In this document: positions 33,542-42,603 of the stretch, in pieces | Layout of the letters: the number at the start of each line of letters is the position of its first letter | Position numbering within the stretch: position 1 is the first letter of the stretch | NCBI RefSeq assembly: GCF_014323705.1 | Contig: NZ_JABVEC010000016.1 | Span: 1 to 64,000, forward strand | Source: Actinomadura alba | GTDB lineage: Bacteria > Actinomycetota > Actinomycetes > Streptosporangiales > Streptosporangiaceae | Length of the DNA stretch: 64,000 nucleotides | Direction of reading: 5' to 3' | Position numbers and translations under genes: made by a program | Notes under the pieces: generated by a model | Seen by the model: the letters and a program-made list of their open reading frames with translations, nothing else | Databases searched by the model: none | What the model was told of the DNA's origin: nothing

Positions 33542-34473
33542 CAGGACTCCTTCACGGCGAAGACCGTGGCAGGTGCCGTGGAAGCGGCGCCCGCCACCTC
33601 GGCGGAAAAGCTCAGCGAGACGTTGTCGATCAGGTGGGTGGCTCCGACCCGCCCGGCCACGACGAGCACCGCCGGGCCGGTGTGACCGTCGGCGACCTCG
33701 GTGAACGTCACCGGATCGACCAGCGAGAGATAGTCCGGCGACAGCGGCGGGTCGGCCTCGGCCGCCTCGTCCAGAACCCCCTGAGCGGCCCGCAGCACGG
33801 CCGAGGGGCCCTCGCCGGCCAGGCCGGCCCCGGCCCGGAGCGCGGCGGACAGCGAGAGCGCGGTGCGCCGCTCGGCCTCGGACAGGTAGCGGTTGCGGCT
33901 GGACAGCGCGAGGCCGTCCGGCTCCCGTACGGTCGGGCAGCCGACGATCTCCACCGGCAGATCCAGGTCGCGGACCATCCGGCGGATGAGGGCGAGCTGC
34001 TGGGCGTCCTTCTCCCCGAAGACGGCGTACGTCGGGCGCACCAGGTTGAGCAGCTTCGTGACCACGGTCAGCACCCCGTCGAAATGGCCCGGCCGGTGGA
34101 CGCCCTCGACGATCCCGCCCATCCGGCCGGAGCTGACGCGCACCTCGGGCGCGGCCGGGTACATCACGTCGAGCGTGGGGGCGAAGACCAGGTCGACCCC
34201 CTCGTCCGCGCAGACCCGCAGGTCGATGTCCAATGTGCGGGGGTAACGGTCGAGGTCCTCACCCGGTCCGAACTGCAGCGGGTTGACGAAGATGCTGACC
34301 GCGACCACATCGGCGATCTTCCGAGCCCGCCGGATCAGCGACCGGTGCCCTTCGTGCAGGGCCCCCATGGTCGGCACCAGCGCGAGCGGCCAGTCCCGGA
34401 TGTCGGCGCGCGCCGCGGCGAGCTCTTCGCGGGTCTCGGCGACGAGGGGTTTCACGATCTGGTTCCCTTCCAC
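33541..34473 (-). CDS. panC: Pantothenate synthetase
   Basis: 310 residues. ATP-binding HIGH-like motif PTMGALHEGHRSLIRRAR (residues 34-51), then VSIFVNPLQFGPGEDLDRYPRT, GVHRPGHFDGVLTVVTKLLNLV, FGEKDAQQLALIRRMVRDL and DGLALSSRNRYLS (KMSKS-like region). It joins pantoate and beta-alanine. Directly before panD and after a DUF2520 gene. Confidence 0.97.
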   Translation of the reverse strand: MEGNQIVKPLVAETREELAAARADIRDWPLALVPTMGALHEGHRSLIRRARKIADVVAVSIFVNPLQFGPGEDLDRYPRTLDIDLRVCADEGVDLVFAPTLDVMYPAAPEVRVSSGRMGGIVEGVHRPGHFDGVLTVVTKLLNLVRPTYAVFGEKDAQQLALIRRMVRDLDLPVEIVGCPTVREPDGLALSSRNRYLSEAERRTALSLSAALRAGAGLAGEGPSAVLRAAQGVLDEAAEADPPLSPDYLSLVDPVTFTEVADGHTGPAVLVVAGRVGATHLIDNVSLSFSAEVAGAASTAPATVFAVKES

Positions 34474-34492
34474 TCGATCCCTTCCACTTCGC

Positions 34493-35419
34493 TCATTGGT
34501 CGGCGAGCGCCTCGAGTAGCCGCTCGGCGTCCGCCGGCTTGAGCAGGCCGGCGGCGAGCGCCCGGTCCGCGGTCAGCCGGGCCAGGGCGATGTAGGCCCG
34601 CCGCCCTTCGGGGGACACCTCGGCCAGCTCGGCGATGTGATCGGCCACCGTTTCCGCGTCGCCGCGTGCCACCGGGCCGGTGAGACCGTTCATGCCGAGG
34701 CGCAGCGCGTTGTCCAGCGCCGCTCCGAGCAGGGGTCCCAGCATCCGCGCCGGGTCGTCGACCCCGGCCCTGCGCAGCAGGTCCATCTGCTCGGCCACGA
34801 GGGTGACCAGGTGGTTGGCCCCGCCGGCCAGCGCCGCGTGGTAGAGCGACCGCCGGTCCTCGGGGATCCACACCGGCTCACCGCCCATCTCGACCACCAG
34901 CACCTCGGCCACCGGCCGCAGCGGCTCGGGTGCCGTCACGCCGAAGGAGATGCCCGCCAGCCGGTTCACGTCCTCGGAGCGGCCGGTGAACGTCATGGCG
35001 GGATGGATCGCCAGCGGCAGCCCGCCGGCCCGGGTGGCCGCCTCTAGCACGCCGACGCCGAACCGCCCGCTGGTGTGGACCAGCAGTTTGCCGGCCACCG
35101 GGACCTCGGTGGCGACCAGCCCGGCCACGAGCGGTGGCAAGGCCTCGTCGGGCACCGTGAGCAACACCAGATCGGCGGCGGACACGACTCCCTGGGGGTC
35201 GGTCAGCGCCACGCCCGGCAACCGGTCGGCGGCCCGCTGACGCGACTCGCGCGACACCGCCGACGCCGCCACGACGCGGTGGCCGGCGCGCGAGAGGGCC
35301 GCCCCCAGCGCGGTGCCGACCCGGCCCGCGCCGACCACGCCCACGGCGAGCCGGCCTGGCCGGTCCTCAGGCCGGTCCCCGCCGACGGGCATGGGCGATG
35401 GCACATCGAATGCGTTCAC
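34493..35419 (-). CDS. Rossmann-like/DUF2520 NADP-dependent oxidoreductase
   Basis: 308 residues. Rossmann part: LAVGVVGAGRVGTALGAALSRAGHRVVAASAVS (residues 22-54) and VLLTVPDEALPPLVAGL. DUF2520 part: LVHTSGRFGVGVL, AIHPAMTFTG, ISFGVTAPEP and the helical end. It is found before panC in many actinomycetes and has been proposed as the ketopantoate-reductase-like step of pantothenate synthesis. That role is inference from position. 19 nt before panC. Confidence 0.9.
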   Translation of the reverse strand: MNAFDVPSPMPVGGDRPEDRPGRLAVGVVGAGRVGTALGAALSRAGHRVVAASAVSRESRQRAADRLPGVALTDPQGVVSAADLVLLTVPDEALPPLVAGLVATEVPVAGKLLVHTSGRFGVGVLEAATRAGGLPLAIHPAMTFTGRSEDVNRLAGISFGVTAPEPLRPVAEVLVVEMGGEPVWIPEDRRSLYHAALAGGANHLVTLVAEQMDLLRRAGVDDPARMLGPLLGAALDNALRLGMNGLTGPVARGDAETVADHIAELAEVSPEGRRAYIALARLTADRALAAGLLKPADAERLLEALADQ

Positions 35420-35490
35420 TTCGTTCCAGTCCTCTGCCGGGGTACCGGACGTGCGAAAACATGCTACTCGGTTCCGGCGGGCCGCTCGGC

Positions 35491-35580
35491 TCGGCAGCCG
35501 ATCACTCGGCGGCCCGGGAACCGGCGGCCGATCACTCGGCGGCCCGGGAACCGGCGGCCGGTCACTCGGCGGCCAGGGAC
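35491..35580. repeat. Three 30-bp tandem repeats covering the stop codon of the FtsX gene
   Basis: Units 35491-35520, 35521-35550 and 35551-35580. Units 1 and 2 differ at two positions; unit 3 at about three. Each unit carries TCA at the same place (TGA on the coding strand at 35502, 35532 and 35562), so three in-frame stops lie 30 nt apart. The first of these is the real stop. The unit copies the last codons of ftsX. Confidence 0.92.
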
Positions 35581-38054
35581 TCGACGATGGAGGCTCTGGC
35601 GGCCCGCCGGGCGGGCAGGACGGCGGCGATCAGGCCGGCCAGCGCGGCGAGGGCCATGAACACGAGGATCTGCGTGTACGGGAGCCGGAAGAGCGCTCCT
35701 TCGAGCACGGCGCGGGTGGCGGCCCAGCCGAACAGCGTGCCGAGCACGACGCCGGTGAGAGCACCGATCAACGCCATGATCATGGACTCCACGGAGAGCA
35801 TCCCGCGGAGCTGACGGCGGGTCAGGCCGAGGGCCCTGAGCAGCGCCGATTCCCGGGTCCGTTCCACCACCGAGAGCGTCAGCGTGTTGGCGATGCCGAA
35901 CAGCGCGATCACGATGGCCAGCCCGAGCAGGCCGCCGAAGATCATGAGCATCGTGTCGATGGCCCCGCTGAACTGGTCCTTGATCGAGGCCGCCGAGGCC
36001 ACCCTGACCGCCGGGTGGTCCTTGGTGGCAGCGTCGACGACGGACCGCGCGGCGACCGCGTCCACACCGTCCTTCGCGTTGAGATAGACCGCGGTGTCGC
36101 CCAGGGCGCCGAAGTAGGAGTCGAAGTCCCGCTCCGGCACGAGGACGGCGGGCAACGGGACCTCTCCGGCGAAGACCGCCGCCACCGTCAGCCTCTTCGG
36201 TCCCTGCCGGGTGGTCAGCTCGATCGACTGACCGGCCACGCGGTCACCGGCGACGCCCTGGTGCAGTGCGACGGTGCCCGGGCGCAGATCGGTCAGCGAC
36301 CCGCTCTTCGGCTCCGGCTTGATCATCGTGCCGATGGCCGACCTGGTGACCGTTCCGATCCGGCGTTCGGTCCCGTCGAGGCGGCCGTCCGCCCAGCGCA
36401 CCTGGGCCACCGAGCCGATCCTGGGGTCGGCTCGCAGGCCGTCGGCCAGCGCCCGTGGGATGGTCCGGTCGCTGCTCACCTGGGTCTGCAGTAGGTAGTC
36501 GACGGGAAACTGCGCCCGGATCATCTCCGACGCGGTGGCCTTCACGCTCGCACCGAGCACCGCGAAGAGGGTGACCAGGCCGACGCCGATGGTCAGTGCG
36601 ATGGTCGTGGTCGCGGTGCGTCCGGGTGCGCGCCGCGAGTTCTCCATCGCCAGCCGGCCGGGTACTCCGGCGAGCCGGGCCGGAAGCGCGCCGATCATCC
36701 GGGCCAGCGGCCGCACCAGGGCCGGCATCAGCGCTATCGCGCCGAGGAAGGCCAGCGCACCGCCCACGGCCGTCATCACGAGCGCGCTCGGGCCGGTGGG
36801 CGCCACCAGCGCACCGACGGCGGCGAGGCCCAGGCCAAGGCCGCCGAGCAGCACGGTGACCGCGATCCGCGGCCGGCCGATCCGCAGCCGGCCCGTGCCC
36901 GGCTCCGGTTCCGAGCGCAGCGCCGCGATGGGCGCCACCCGGGTGGCCGCCCTTGCCGGCAGCAGAGCGGAGACCACCGTGACGGTGATCCCGGCGAACA
37001 GCGCCACCACGACGGTACTGACACCGAGGGAGAACGCGCCGACGGGCAGGTCGCCACCGAGGAAGTTGATCAACGAGAGTGCCGCCGCCCCGAGTCCGGC
37101 TCCGGCGGCGAGACCGAGCAGCGAGCCGGCCAGCCCCACGACCGCCGCCTCGACGACGACCCCGCCGAAGACCTGCCTGCGGGTGGCGCCGACGCAGCGC
37201 AGAAGCGCCAGTTCGCGCATGCGCTGGGCGATGAGGATTGTGAATGTGTTGTAGATGACGATGGCCGACACCAGCAGGGACACCAGCCCGAAGAGCAGCA
37301 GGGCGATGCGCAGCACCGCGGTGTCGCTGCCGTTCTCCGCGGCCAGCCGGTCACCGAGCTGCCGGCCGGTGAGCACCTCGTAGGAGCCGCCGACCGCCGT
37401 GGCCACTGCGTCCCTGGCGGCCGGGCCGACGACGTCGATCTCGGTGAAGCCCTTCTCGCCGGTCATCGCGGTGGCGGTGGCGGAGGTGAAGCCGACCGCG
37501 CCCCGATAGGACACATCGCCGTCGATGCCCAGATCCACCGTGCCGACGAGCCGGAACGCGCGCGGAGTGCCGTCCGGACCGAGGACCTTGACGGTGTCGC
37601 CGACGCGGTGGCCGGTGGACTTGGCGGTGTCCTCGTGGAGCACCGCCTCGTCGGCGGCGGCCGGCGCCCTTCCGGCCACGACGTCGTACCGCCGCAGCGC
37701 GCCGGCGGCCGGCAGCGAGAGGCCGACGGTCGGCAGATCGCCGAAGGCCCTGCCGTCCTTGCCGAGCAGCGGCGAGTCTCCGCGCACGATCCCGTGGGCG
37801 TCCGTGACGCCGGATACCGAGCGGATCTTCGTCAGCAGTTCGGCCGGAAGCCTGCGATCGGGCGCCTTCCCCGGTCGTACCGCGACGGCGATCTTGCCGG
37901 CGGAGGCGGCGAACTTCTGGTCGTAGCCGGCCTGCATGGTGTCGGTGAGCACGAACGTGCCGGTGATGAAGCCGACGCCGAGTGTGATGGCGAGCGCGGT
38001 GAGCAGCAGCCGGAGCTTGCGTGCCCGAAGCCCCGCGAGCGTGGTCTTCAGCAT
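35562..38054 (-). CDS. ABC transporter permease, FtsX/MacB family
   Basis: 830 residues. Two FtsX domains: an N-terminal segment LLLTALAITLGVGFITGTFVLTDTM (residues 15-39), the first extracytoplasmic domain, transmembrane helices around 255-400 (LLLFGLVSLLVSAIVIYNTFTI), and then a second FtsX repeat at the C-terminus (LIGALTGVVLGTLFGWAAT). Eight to ten membrane helices. With the ATPase it probably exports lipids, peptides or drugs, or regulates envelope enzymes. Start and ATPase stop share a base (TGATG at 38054). A tandem repeat covers its own 3' end. Confidence 0.92.
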   Translation of the reverse strand: MLKTTLAGLRARKLRLLLTALAITLGVGFITGTFVLTDTMQAGYDQKFAASAGKIAVAVRPGKAPDRRLPAELLTKIRSVSGVTDAHGIVRGDSPLLGKDGRAFGDLPTVGLSLPAAGALRRYDVVAGRAPAAADEAVLHEDTAKSTGHRVGDTVKVLGPDGTPRAFRLVGTVDLGIDGDVSYRGAVGFTSATATAMTGEKGFTEIDVVGPAARDAVATAVGGSYEVLTGRQLGDRLAAENGSDTAVLRIALLLFGLVSLLVSAIVIYNTFTILIAQRMRELALLRCVGATRRQVFGGVVVEAAVVGLAGSLLGLAAGAGLGAAALSLINFLGGDLPVGAFSLGVSTVVVALFAGITVTVVSALLPARAATRVAPIAALRSEPEPGTGRLRIGRPRIAVTVLLGGLGLGLAAVGALVAPTGPSALVMTAVGGALAFLGAIALMPALVRPLARMIGALPARLAGVPGRLAMENSRRAPGRTATTTIALTIGVGLVTLFAVLGASVKATASEMIRAQFPVDYLLQTQVSSDRTIPRALADGLRADPRIGSVAQVRWADGRLDGTERRIGTVTRSAIGTMIKPEPKSGSLTDLRPGTVALHQGVAGDRVAGQSIELTTRQGPKRLTVAAVFAGEVPLPAVLVPERDFDSYFGALGDTAVYLNAKDGVDAVAARSVVDAATKDHPAVRVASAASIKDQFSGAIDTMLMIFGGLLGLAIVIALFGIANTLTLSVVERTRESALLRALGLTRRQLRGMLSVESMIMALIGALTGVVLGTLFGWAATRAVLEGALFRLPYTQILVFMALAALAGLIAAVLPARRAARASIVESLAAE

Positions 38055-38845
38055 CAGTCCCCCAGCCGCTTGAGCTCGTCGAGCACGCCGCCGGAGGTGG
38101 GGCCGTACAGTTCGGACACGACCTCGCCGTCGTGCAGGAAGACCACGCGGTCGGCGTAGGACGCCGCCACCGGGTCGTGGGTGACCATGATGATCGTCTG
38201 GCCCATCTCACGGACCGAGGTGCGCAGGAACCCGAGCACCTCGGCACCGGACCGTGAGTCGAGGTTGCCCGTGGGCTCGTCGGCGAAGATGACCTCAGGC
38301 CTGGAGACCAGCGCGCGGGCGCAGGCGACCCGCTGCTGCTGCCCCCCGGACAGCTCCGACGGGCGGTGGGCCAGCCGGTCGCGCAGCCCGAGTACGCCGA
38401 TGACGTGGTCGAACCACTCCCGGTCGGCCCTGCCCCCGGCGAGTTCGACGGGGAGCAGGATGTTCTGCTCGGCGGTGAGCGTGGGCAGCAGGTTGAACGC
38501 CTGGAAGACGAAACCGACCCGCTCGCGGCGCAGCAGCGTCAGCCGCTTGTCGGTGAGCTCGGTGATCTCGACATCGCCCAGCACGACGGAGCCCCGGGTG
38601 ACGACGTCCAGACCGGCCAGGCAGTGCATGAGCGTCGACTTGCCCGAACCCGACGGCCCCATGATCGCGGTGAACGCGCCACGGGCGAAGCCGACGGTGA
38701 CCCCTCTCAGGGCGTGTACGGCCGCGTCGCCGGTGCCGTAGACCTTGCTCACCTCTGCGGCCGAGACGGCGGGGGCGGCATCGGGCTCCGCCGGCGGGCG
38801 GGGGGCGCGACCCTCTGCGGTGGCGTCGCGGAAAGTGCCGTTCAC
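38054..38845 (-). CDS. ABC transporter ATP-binding protein (MacB/LolD type)
   Basis: 263 residues. Walker A IMGPSGSGKSTLMHCLAGLD (residues 60-80), Q-loop FVFQAFNLLPTLTAEQNILLP, signature LSGGQQQRVACARALVSRP, Walker B VIFADEPTGNLDS, H-loop VTHDP. This is the LolCDE/MacB subfamily that energises FtsX-type permeases. Residues 1-30 are a short unordered lead. Coupled to the FtsX permease gene. No periplasmic partner is adjacent. Confidence 0.95.
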   Translation of the reverse strand: MNGTFRDATAEGRAPRPPAEPDAAPAVSAAEVSKVYGTGDAAVHALRGVTVGFARGAFTAIMGPSGSGKSTLMHCLAGLDVVTRGSVVLGDVEITELTDKRLTLLRRERVGFVFQAFNLLPTLTAEQNILLPVELAGGRADREWFDHVIGVLGLRDRLAHRPSELSGGQQQRVACARALVSRPEVIFADEPTGNLDSRSGAEVLGFLRTSVREMGQTIIMVTHDPVAASYADRVVFLHDGEVVSELYGPTSGGVLDELKRLGD

Positions 38846-39089
38846 GTGGGACTCCTAGTGGAATTCGGACAACGCGCTCAACACTAGAAATCCGCACGGG
38901 CACTGCCATCGTCCGCTCGTGTGGCGTTCTCTGCGATCTTGGGCTACTCGCGGGGCGGCTTGTACGACTCGAGGCTGATGGATGCCCAGGTCGTCCTGTC
39001 CTCCTACCCGTTCCCGCCACCCGGCCAGGAACCCACGGCCGGGAACCCGCCAGCGGATCGCCGTCGAAGCGCCGCAGACGCCGCAGACG
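38846..39089. other. Intergenic region between ABC ATPase and chaplin terminator
   Basis: About 240 bases with the promoter of the ABC operon (most likely at 38860-38890). Otherwise repetitive GCC/GAC-rich DNA with no supported gene. Confidence 0.4.
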
Positions 39090-39130
39090 CCGGAGCACCG
39101 GGCCGCTCGACGCGGGTCCCGGTGCTCCGG
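39090..39130 (-). terminator. Terminator of the chaplin gene
   Basis: Perfect 13-bp arms CCGGAGCACCGGG (39090-39102) and CCCGGTGCTCCGG (39118-39130), with an inner CCGC/GCGG stem. It stands 30 nt behind the chaplin stop codon. Confidence 0.85.
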
Positions 39131-39160
39131 TGCCGAAGCGCGCTACGCGCGCGGGGCCGG

Positions 39161-39403
39161 TCAGTAGCCGTGGTGACCCTTCACCTTCGCGCCGCCCTTG
39201 CAGCCCGAGCCGGCGAAGCCGATGACGGCGACCGAGTTGCCGCACACGTTGATCGGAATCGAGATGGGTGCGAAGATCTGGTTGCCCCCGAGGATCGAGT
39301 GGTCGCCCCGCGTGAAGTTGTCGGCCTGCGCGGGCGTGGCGATCATCATCGCGCCGGCGGCCGCGACCGCCACTACGCCGGTGGCGGCGATCTTGCTGAG
39401 CAT
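39161..39403 (-). CDS. Chaplin-family secreted surface peptide (short)
   Basis: 80 residues from ATG 39403 with GGGAGG at the right spacing. The signal peptide MLSKIAATGVVAVAAAGAMM is cleaved after TPAQA, about residue 27. The mature part is DNFTRGDHSILGGNQIF, then APISIPINVCGNSVAVIG, the chaplin (DUF320) motif with its cysteine, then a second cysteine (GSGC) and a Gly/Lys/His tail GGAKVKGHHGY. Short chaplins assemble into amyloid-like surface films that let aerial hyphae leave the water. There is no sortase signal. Monocistronic with a strong terminator. Confidence 0.88.
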   Translation of the reverse strand: MLSKIAATGVVAVAAAGAMMIATPAQADNFTRGDHSILGGNQIFAPISIPINVCGNSVAVIGFAGSGCKGGAKVKGHHGY

Positions 39404-39590
39404 GTGAATCCTCCCGTACGTCTGGGCCGGTGCGGCCCGTCCTGACATGCACGTCCCTGTCGGCTCATGGTTCTGAGCCACGCCTGCCGTCAGGCATGCG
39501 CTACGTAAGGTAGTTATTCGGCTACTCAGCGGTAGGCTGCGGAAAGACCCAAGGATGAACGCGAACAGTCATCAAAAGGTAATGGACATG

Positions 39591-40298
39591 TTACTCACTG
39601 TGACCATTATGTCCTTGCTTGACCAGACCCGTCTCGTACGCGTAGACGACCGCCTGTACCCGATCCCGCAGATCCAGCTTCGTCAGGATGCGTCCCATAT
39701 GGGTTTTCACTGTGGCGTCGGAGACGTACAGCCGCTCGGCGATCTCCGCGTTGGACAGACCGCGGGCGACCAGATGCAGCACCTCGGACTCGCGGGCGGT
39801 GAGCAGGTCGAGTCCCCGGTCGCGCACCGGTTCCCGCTCCGGCAGGTGCACCGCGAACCGGTCCAGCAGTCTCCGCGTCGTGCTCGGCGCCACCACCGCG
39901 TCACCCGAGTGCACGGCCTTGATCGCCTCGATCAGCTGGGCCGGGCCGGCATCCTTGAGCAGGAAACCGCTCGCCCCCGCCTTGATCGCCGCGAACGCGT
40001 ACTCGTCGAGGTCGAACGTGGTGAGGATGATGATCTTGGGACCGCCGACGCTGATCCGCCTCGTCGCCTCGATCCCGTCCATGCGCGGCATCCGGACGTC
40101 CATGAGGACGACGTCGGCGGTGGTCGAGCGCAGCAGCTCCACCGCCCGCGCGCCGTCACCCGCCTCGCCGACCACGTCGATGTCCGGCTGTGCGTCCAGG
40201 ACCATCCGGAAACCGGCCCGGACCAGTTCCTGGTCGTCCACCAGCACAACCCGGATGGGCGGCCGTTCGCCGAGATCCTCGATCATGTGCTCACTCAC
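39591..40298 (-). CDS. NarL/LuxR-family response regulator
   Basis: 235 residues. Receiver domain: IRVVLVDDQELVRAGFRMVL, phosphoacceptor in VVLMDVRMPRMDG, then IILTTFDLDEYAFAAIKAGASGFLLKDAG. LuxR HTH: LTARESEVLHLVARGLSNAEIAERLYVSDATVKTHMGRILTKLDLRDRVQAVVYAYETGL. The start overlaps the kinase gene (ATGA at 40295-40298). It is adjacent to the chaplin gene but divergence of control is not shown. Confidence 0.96.
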   Translation of the reverse strand: MSEHMIEDLGERPPIRVVLVDDQELVRAGFRMVLDAQPDIDVVGEAGDGARAVELLRSTTADVVLMDVRMPRMDGIEATRRISVGGPKIIILTTFDLDEYAFAAIKAGASGFLLKDAGPAQLIEAIKAVHSGDAVVAPSTTRRLLDRFAVHLPEREPVRDRGLDLLTARESEVLHLVARGLSNAEIAERLYVSDATVKTHMGRILTKLDLRDRVQAVVYAYETGLVKQGHNGHSE

Positions 40299-41473
40299 GT
40301 CCTCGCCGCCTCACGCACCGGAAGCCGCGCCACCACTTCCCAGCCACCTCCCGATCTCGCCCGGGCCAGCGCCGAGCCCCCGTACATCGCCACACGCTCC
40401 CGCATCCCGACCAGCCCGTGCCCTCGGCCGTCGTCGGCCGCCGCGGCGCCCCGCCCGTCGTCACGGACCCGTACCTCGACGGAGTCGTCACCGTAGTGCA
40501 GGTTCACGTGCGCGGTCGCGCCGGTGCCGGCGTGCTTGAGCGTGTTGGTCAACGCCTCCTGCACGATCCGGAAGACGGTCAGCTGCAGCCCCTGCGACAG
40601 CTCCCGCGGCACCCCGTCGATCTCGAATCGCAGGGGCATTCCCGAGGCGCGGATCTGGTCGACCAGATCGGTGAGCTGCTCGATACCCGGCTGCGGGGCG
40701 TAGGAGCCCGTGTCATCGCTCTCCCTGAGCACTCCGAGCAGCCTGCGCATCTCCGCGAGCGCCGTGCGCCCGGTCGCCGAGATCGCCTCCAGCGCCTGCT
40801 TGGCCCGCTCCTTGTCGGACTCGATCGCGTACGCCGCGCCGTCGGCCTGCACCACGATCACGCTGACGTTGTGCGCGACGACGTCGTGCAGCTCCCGCGC
40901 GATCCGCGCCCGCTCGGCGGCCATCGCGACCTGCACTTGGGTGTCCCGCTCCCGCTCCAGCCGCGCGGCGCGCTCCTCGAGCGAGCGCAGGTAGGCGCGA
41001 CGGGTGTTCATGTAGATCCCGAACACCCACACCGCGGCGACCACGACCGTGAGGAAGATGGCCGGGCTCCGCGCCTGTTCCCAGCTGAGCCCCCACTGCT
41101 GGCAGGCCTCCATGATCGCGCCGGCCTCAGCCACGATCGCCGCGGTCAGCCCCCAGCGGAACCCGCATCGCGAGGCGACCGTGTAGAGCGCGATCAGGAC
41201 GGCGAGGTCGGGCGGCAGCGCGGCGATGTGCGCGGCCCACTGCACCGCCGCCACCACCGCGATGAGGACGAACACGGCGCGAGGCCACCTCCGCCGCCAG
41301 ATCAGCGGCACGCACAACCCGAGCGTCAGCATGATGAACTCGGCCTCGCTGACAGTTCGCTGGCCGACGTTCGAGCCGTACATCAGCACCGACCACGCCG
41401 CGATCGGCAGCATGAAGCAGAAGTCGACCAGCGGCGTCTGCCGCCGCCACCACGCCCAGGCTCTCCCCACCAC
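40295..41473 (-). CDS. Sensor histidine kinase (HisKA_3 type)
   Basis: 392 residues. Residues 1-165 hold four to six hydrophobic segments (VDFCFMLPIAAWSVLMYGS, RAVFVLIAVVAAVQWAAHIA, PAIFLTVVVAAVWVFGIYMN). A coiled segment EERAARLERERDTQVQVAMA precedes the phosphoacceptor ERARIARELHDVVAHNVSVIVVQA. The ATPase domain carries VRVRDDGRGAAAADDGRGHGLVGMRERV. The partner is the downstream response regulator. Confidence 0.95.
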   Translation of the reverse strand: MVGRAWAWWRRQTPLVDFCFMLPIAAWSVLMYGSNVGQRTVSEAEFIMLTLGLCVPLIWRRRWPRAVFVLIAVVAAVQWAAHIAALPPDLAVLIALYTVASRCGFRWGLTAAIVAEAGAIMEACQQWGLSWEQARSPAIFLTVVVAAVWVFGIYMNTRRAYLRSLEERAARLERERDTQVQVAMAAERARIARELHDVVAHNVSVIVVQADGAAYAIESDKERAKQALEAISATGRTALAEMRRLLGVLRESDDTGSYAPQPGIEQLTDLVDQIRASGMPLRFEIDGVPRELSQGLQLTVFRIVQEALTNTLKHAGTGATAHVNLHYGDDSVEVRVRDDGRGAAAADDGRGHGLVGMRERVAMYGGSALARARSGGGWEVVARLPVREAART

Positions 41474-41606
41474 GGGTTCAGGGTACGTTCGCCCCGGTCG
41501 GCCGACATCGGTCTCGGGTCGGACTCCCGTACGACCTCAGGATGGCGTCCGGGACGGCGCAGAGACCGGTCACGGCCCTCCCGCGCGGCCGCGATACCGT
41601 CACGCT

Positions 41607-42602
41607 GTGGGGTGGGTCACGTGGCGCCAGGGCATGGAAGGGGCGCTGTACGGCGAGAAGGGGTTCTACCGTCGCGGTGAGCGTCCCGCGGCGCATTTCC
41701 GCACCTCGGTGCACGCCTCGCACCGGTATGCCGCCGCGTTCGCGCGGCTGCTGGCCGAGGTGGACGCGTCGCTCGGGCACCCGGCTCGCGTGGATCTCGT
41801 GGACGTCGGCGCGGGCTGTGGAGGGCTGACCACCCAGATCATGAGATCGGTGCCCGCAGGGCTGGCGGCCCGGCTCGCCCCCACGGCGGTCGAGGTGGCC
41901 CCGCGCCCGCGCGAGGTCCCCGTCGAGCTCGCGTGGACGGCCGAGCCGCCGGAGGAGATCAACGGACTGGTGATCGCCAACGAATGGCTCGACAACGTGC
42001 CACTCGACGTGGTGGAGCTGACCCCGCTGGGACCGCGGATGGTCCTCGTCGATCCGGCGACGGGCGCTGAGCGCATCGGACCGCCGCTCGACGCGGCCGA
42101 CCACGACTGGCTGGCCCGGTGGTGGCCGCTCCGCGAGCCGGGCGACCGGGCCGAGGTCGGCCGGCCGAGGTGCGAGGCATGGGGCGCGGTCGTCGCACGG
42201 CTCCGCCACGGGTTGGCGGTCGCGGTGGACTACTCGCACTCCCGCGAGGCGAGACCGGCCCAGGGGACGCTCGCCGGCTACCGCGACGGGCACGTTGTGC
42301 CGCCGGTGCCCGACGGCTCGTGCGACATCACCGCGCACGTCGCCCTGGACGCCTGCGCCGTGTCGGGCGAGAGGGCCGGCGCGACCGCGTCGCTGCTCAC
42401 CACCCAGCGTTCGGCGCTGCGCTCACTCGGCGTGACGGGTGCCCGGCCTCCGGTCGAGCTCGCGCATCAGGACCCGCAGGCCTACGTCGCCGCGCTCTGC
42501 GCCGCCGGCGAGGAGGCCGAGCTCATCGATCCGGCCGGCCTGGGCGGCTTCGGCTGGCTGGTGCAGGCGACCGGCATCCCGCTTCCGCCCTCGCTGGCCT
42601 GA
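41607..42602 (+). CDS. SAM-dependent methyltransferase, MidA family
   Basis: 331 residues from GTG 41607, the likeliest start because the MidA N-terminus reads TWRQGMEGALYGEKGFYRRGERPAAHFRTSVHAS. SAM-binding DLVDVGAGCGGLTTQI, catalytic-type segment GLVIANEWLDNVPLDVVEL, then VDYSHSREARPAQGTLAGYRDGHVVPPVPDGSCDITAHVALDA. The mitochondrial relative (NDUFAF7/MidA) methylates an arginine in complex I NDUFS2 (NuoD). Since a nuoD-like gene lies 3.8 kb further on, a link is possible but unproven. Divergent from the kinase gene. Confidence 0.88.
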   Translation: MGWVTWRQGMEGALYGEKGFYRRGERPAAHFRTSVHASHRYAAAFARLLAEVDASLGHPARVDLVDVGAGCGGLTTQIMRSVPAGLAARLAPTAVEVAPRPREVPVELAWTAEPPEEINGLVIANEWLDNVPLDVVELTPLGPRMVLVDPATGAERIGPPLDAADHDWLARWWPLREPGDRAEVGRPRCEAWGAVVARLRHGLAVAVDYSHSREARPAQGTLAGYRDGHVVPPVPDGSCDITAHVALDACAVSGERAGATASLLTTQRSALRSLGVTGARPPVELAHQDPQAYVAALCAAGEEAELIDPAGLGGFGWLVQATGIPLPPSLA

Positions 42603-42603
42603 C

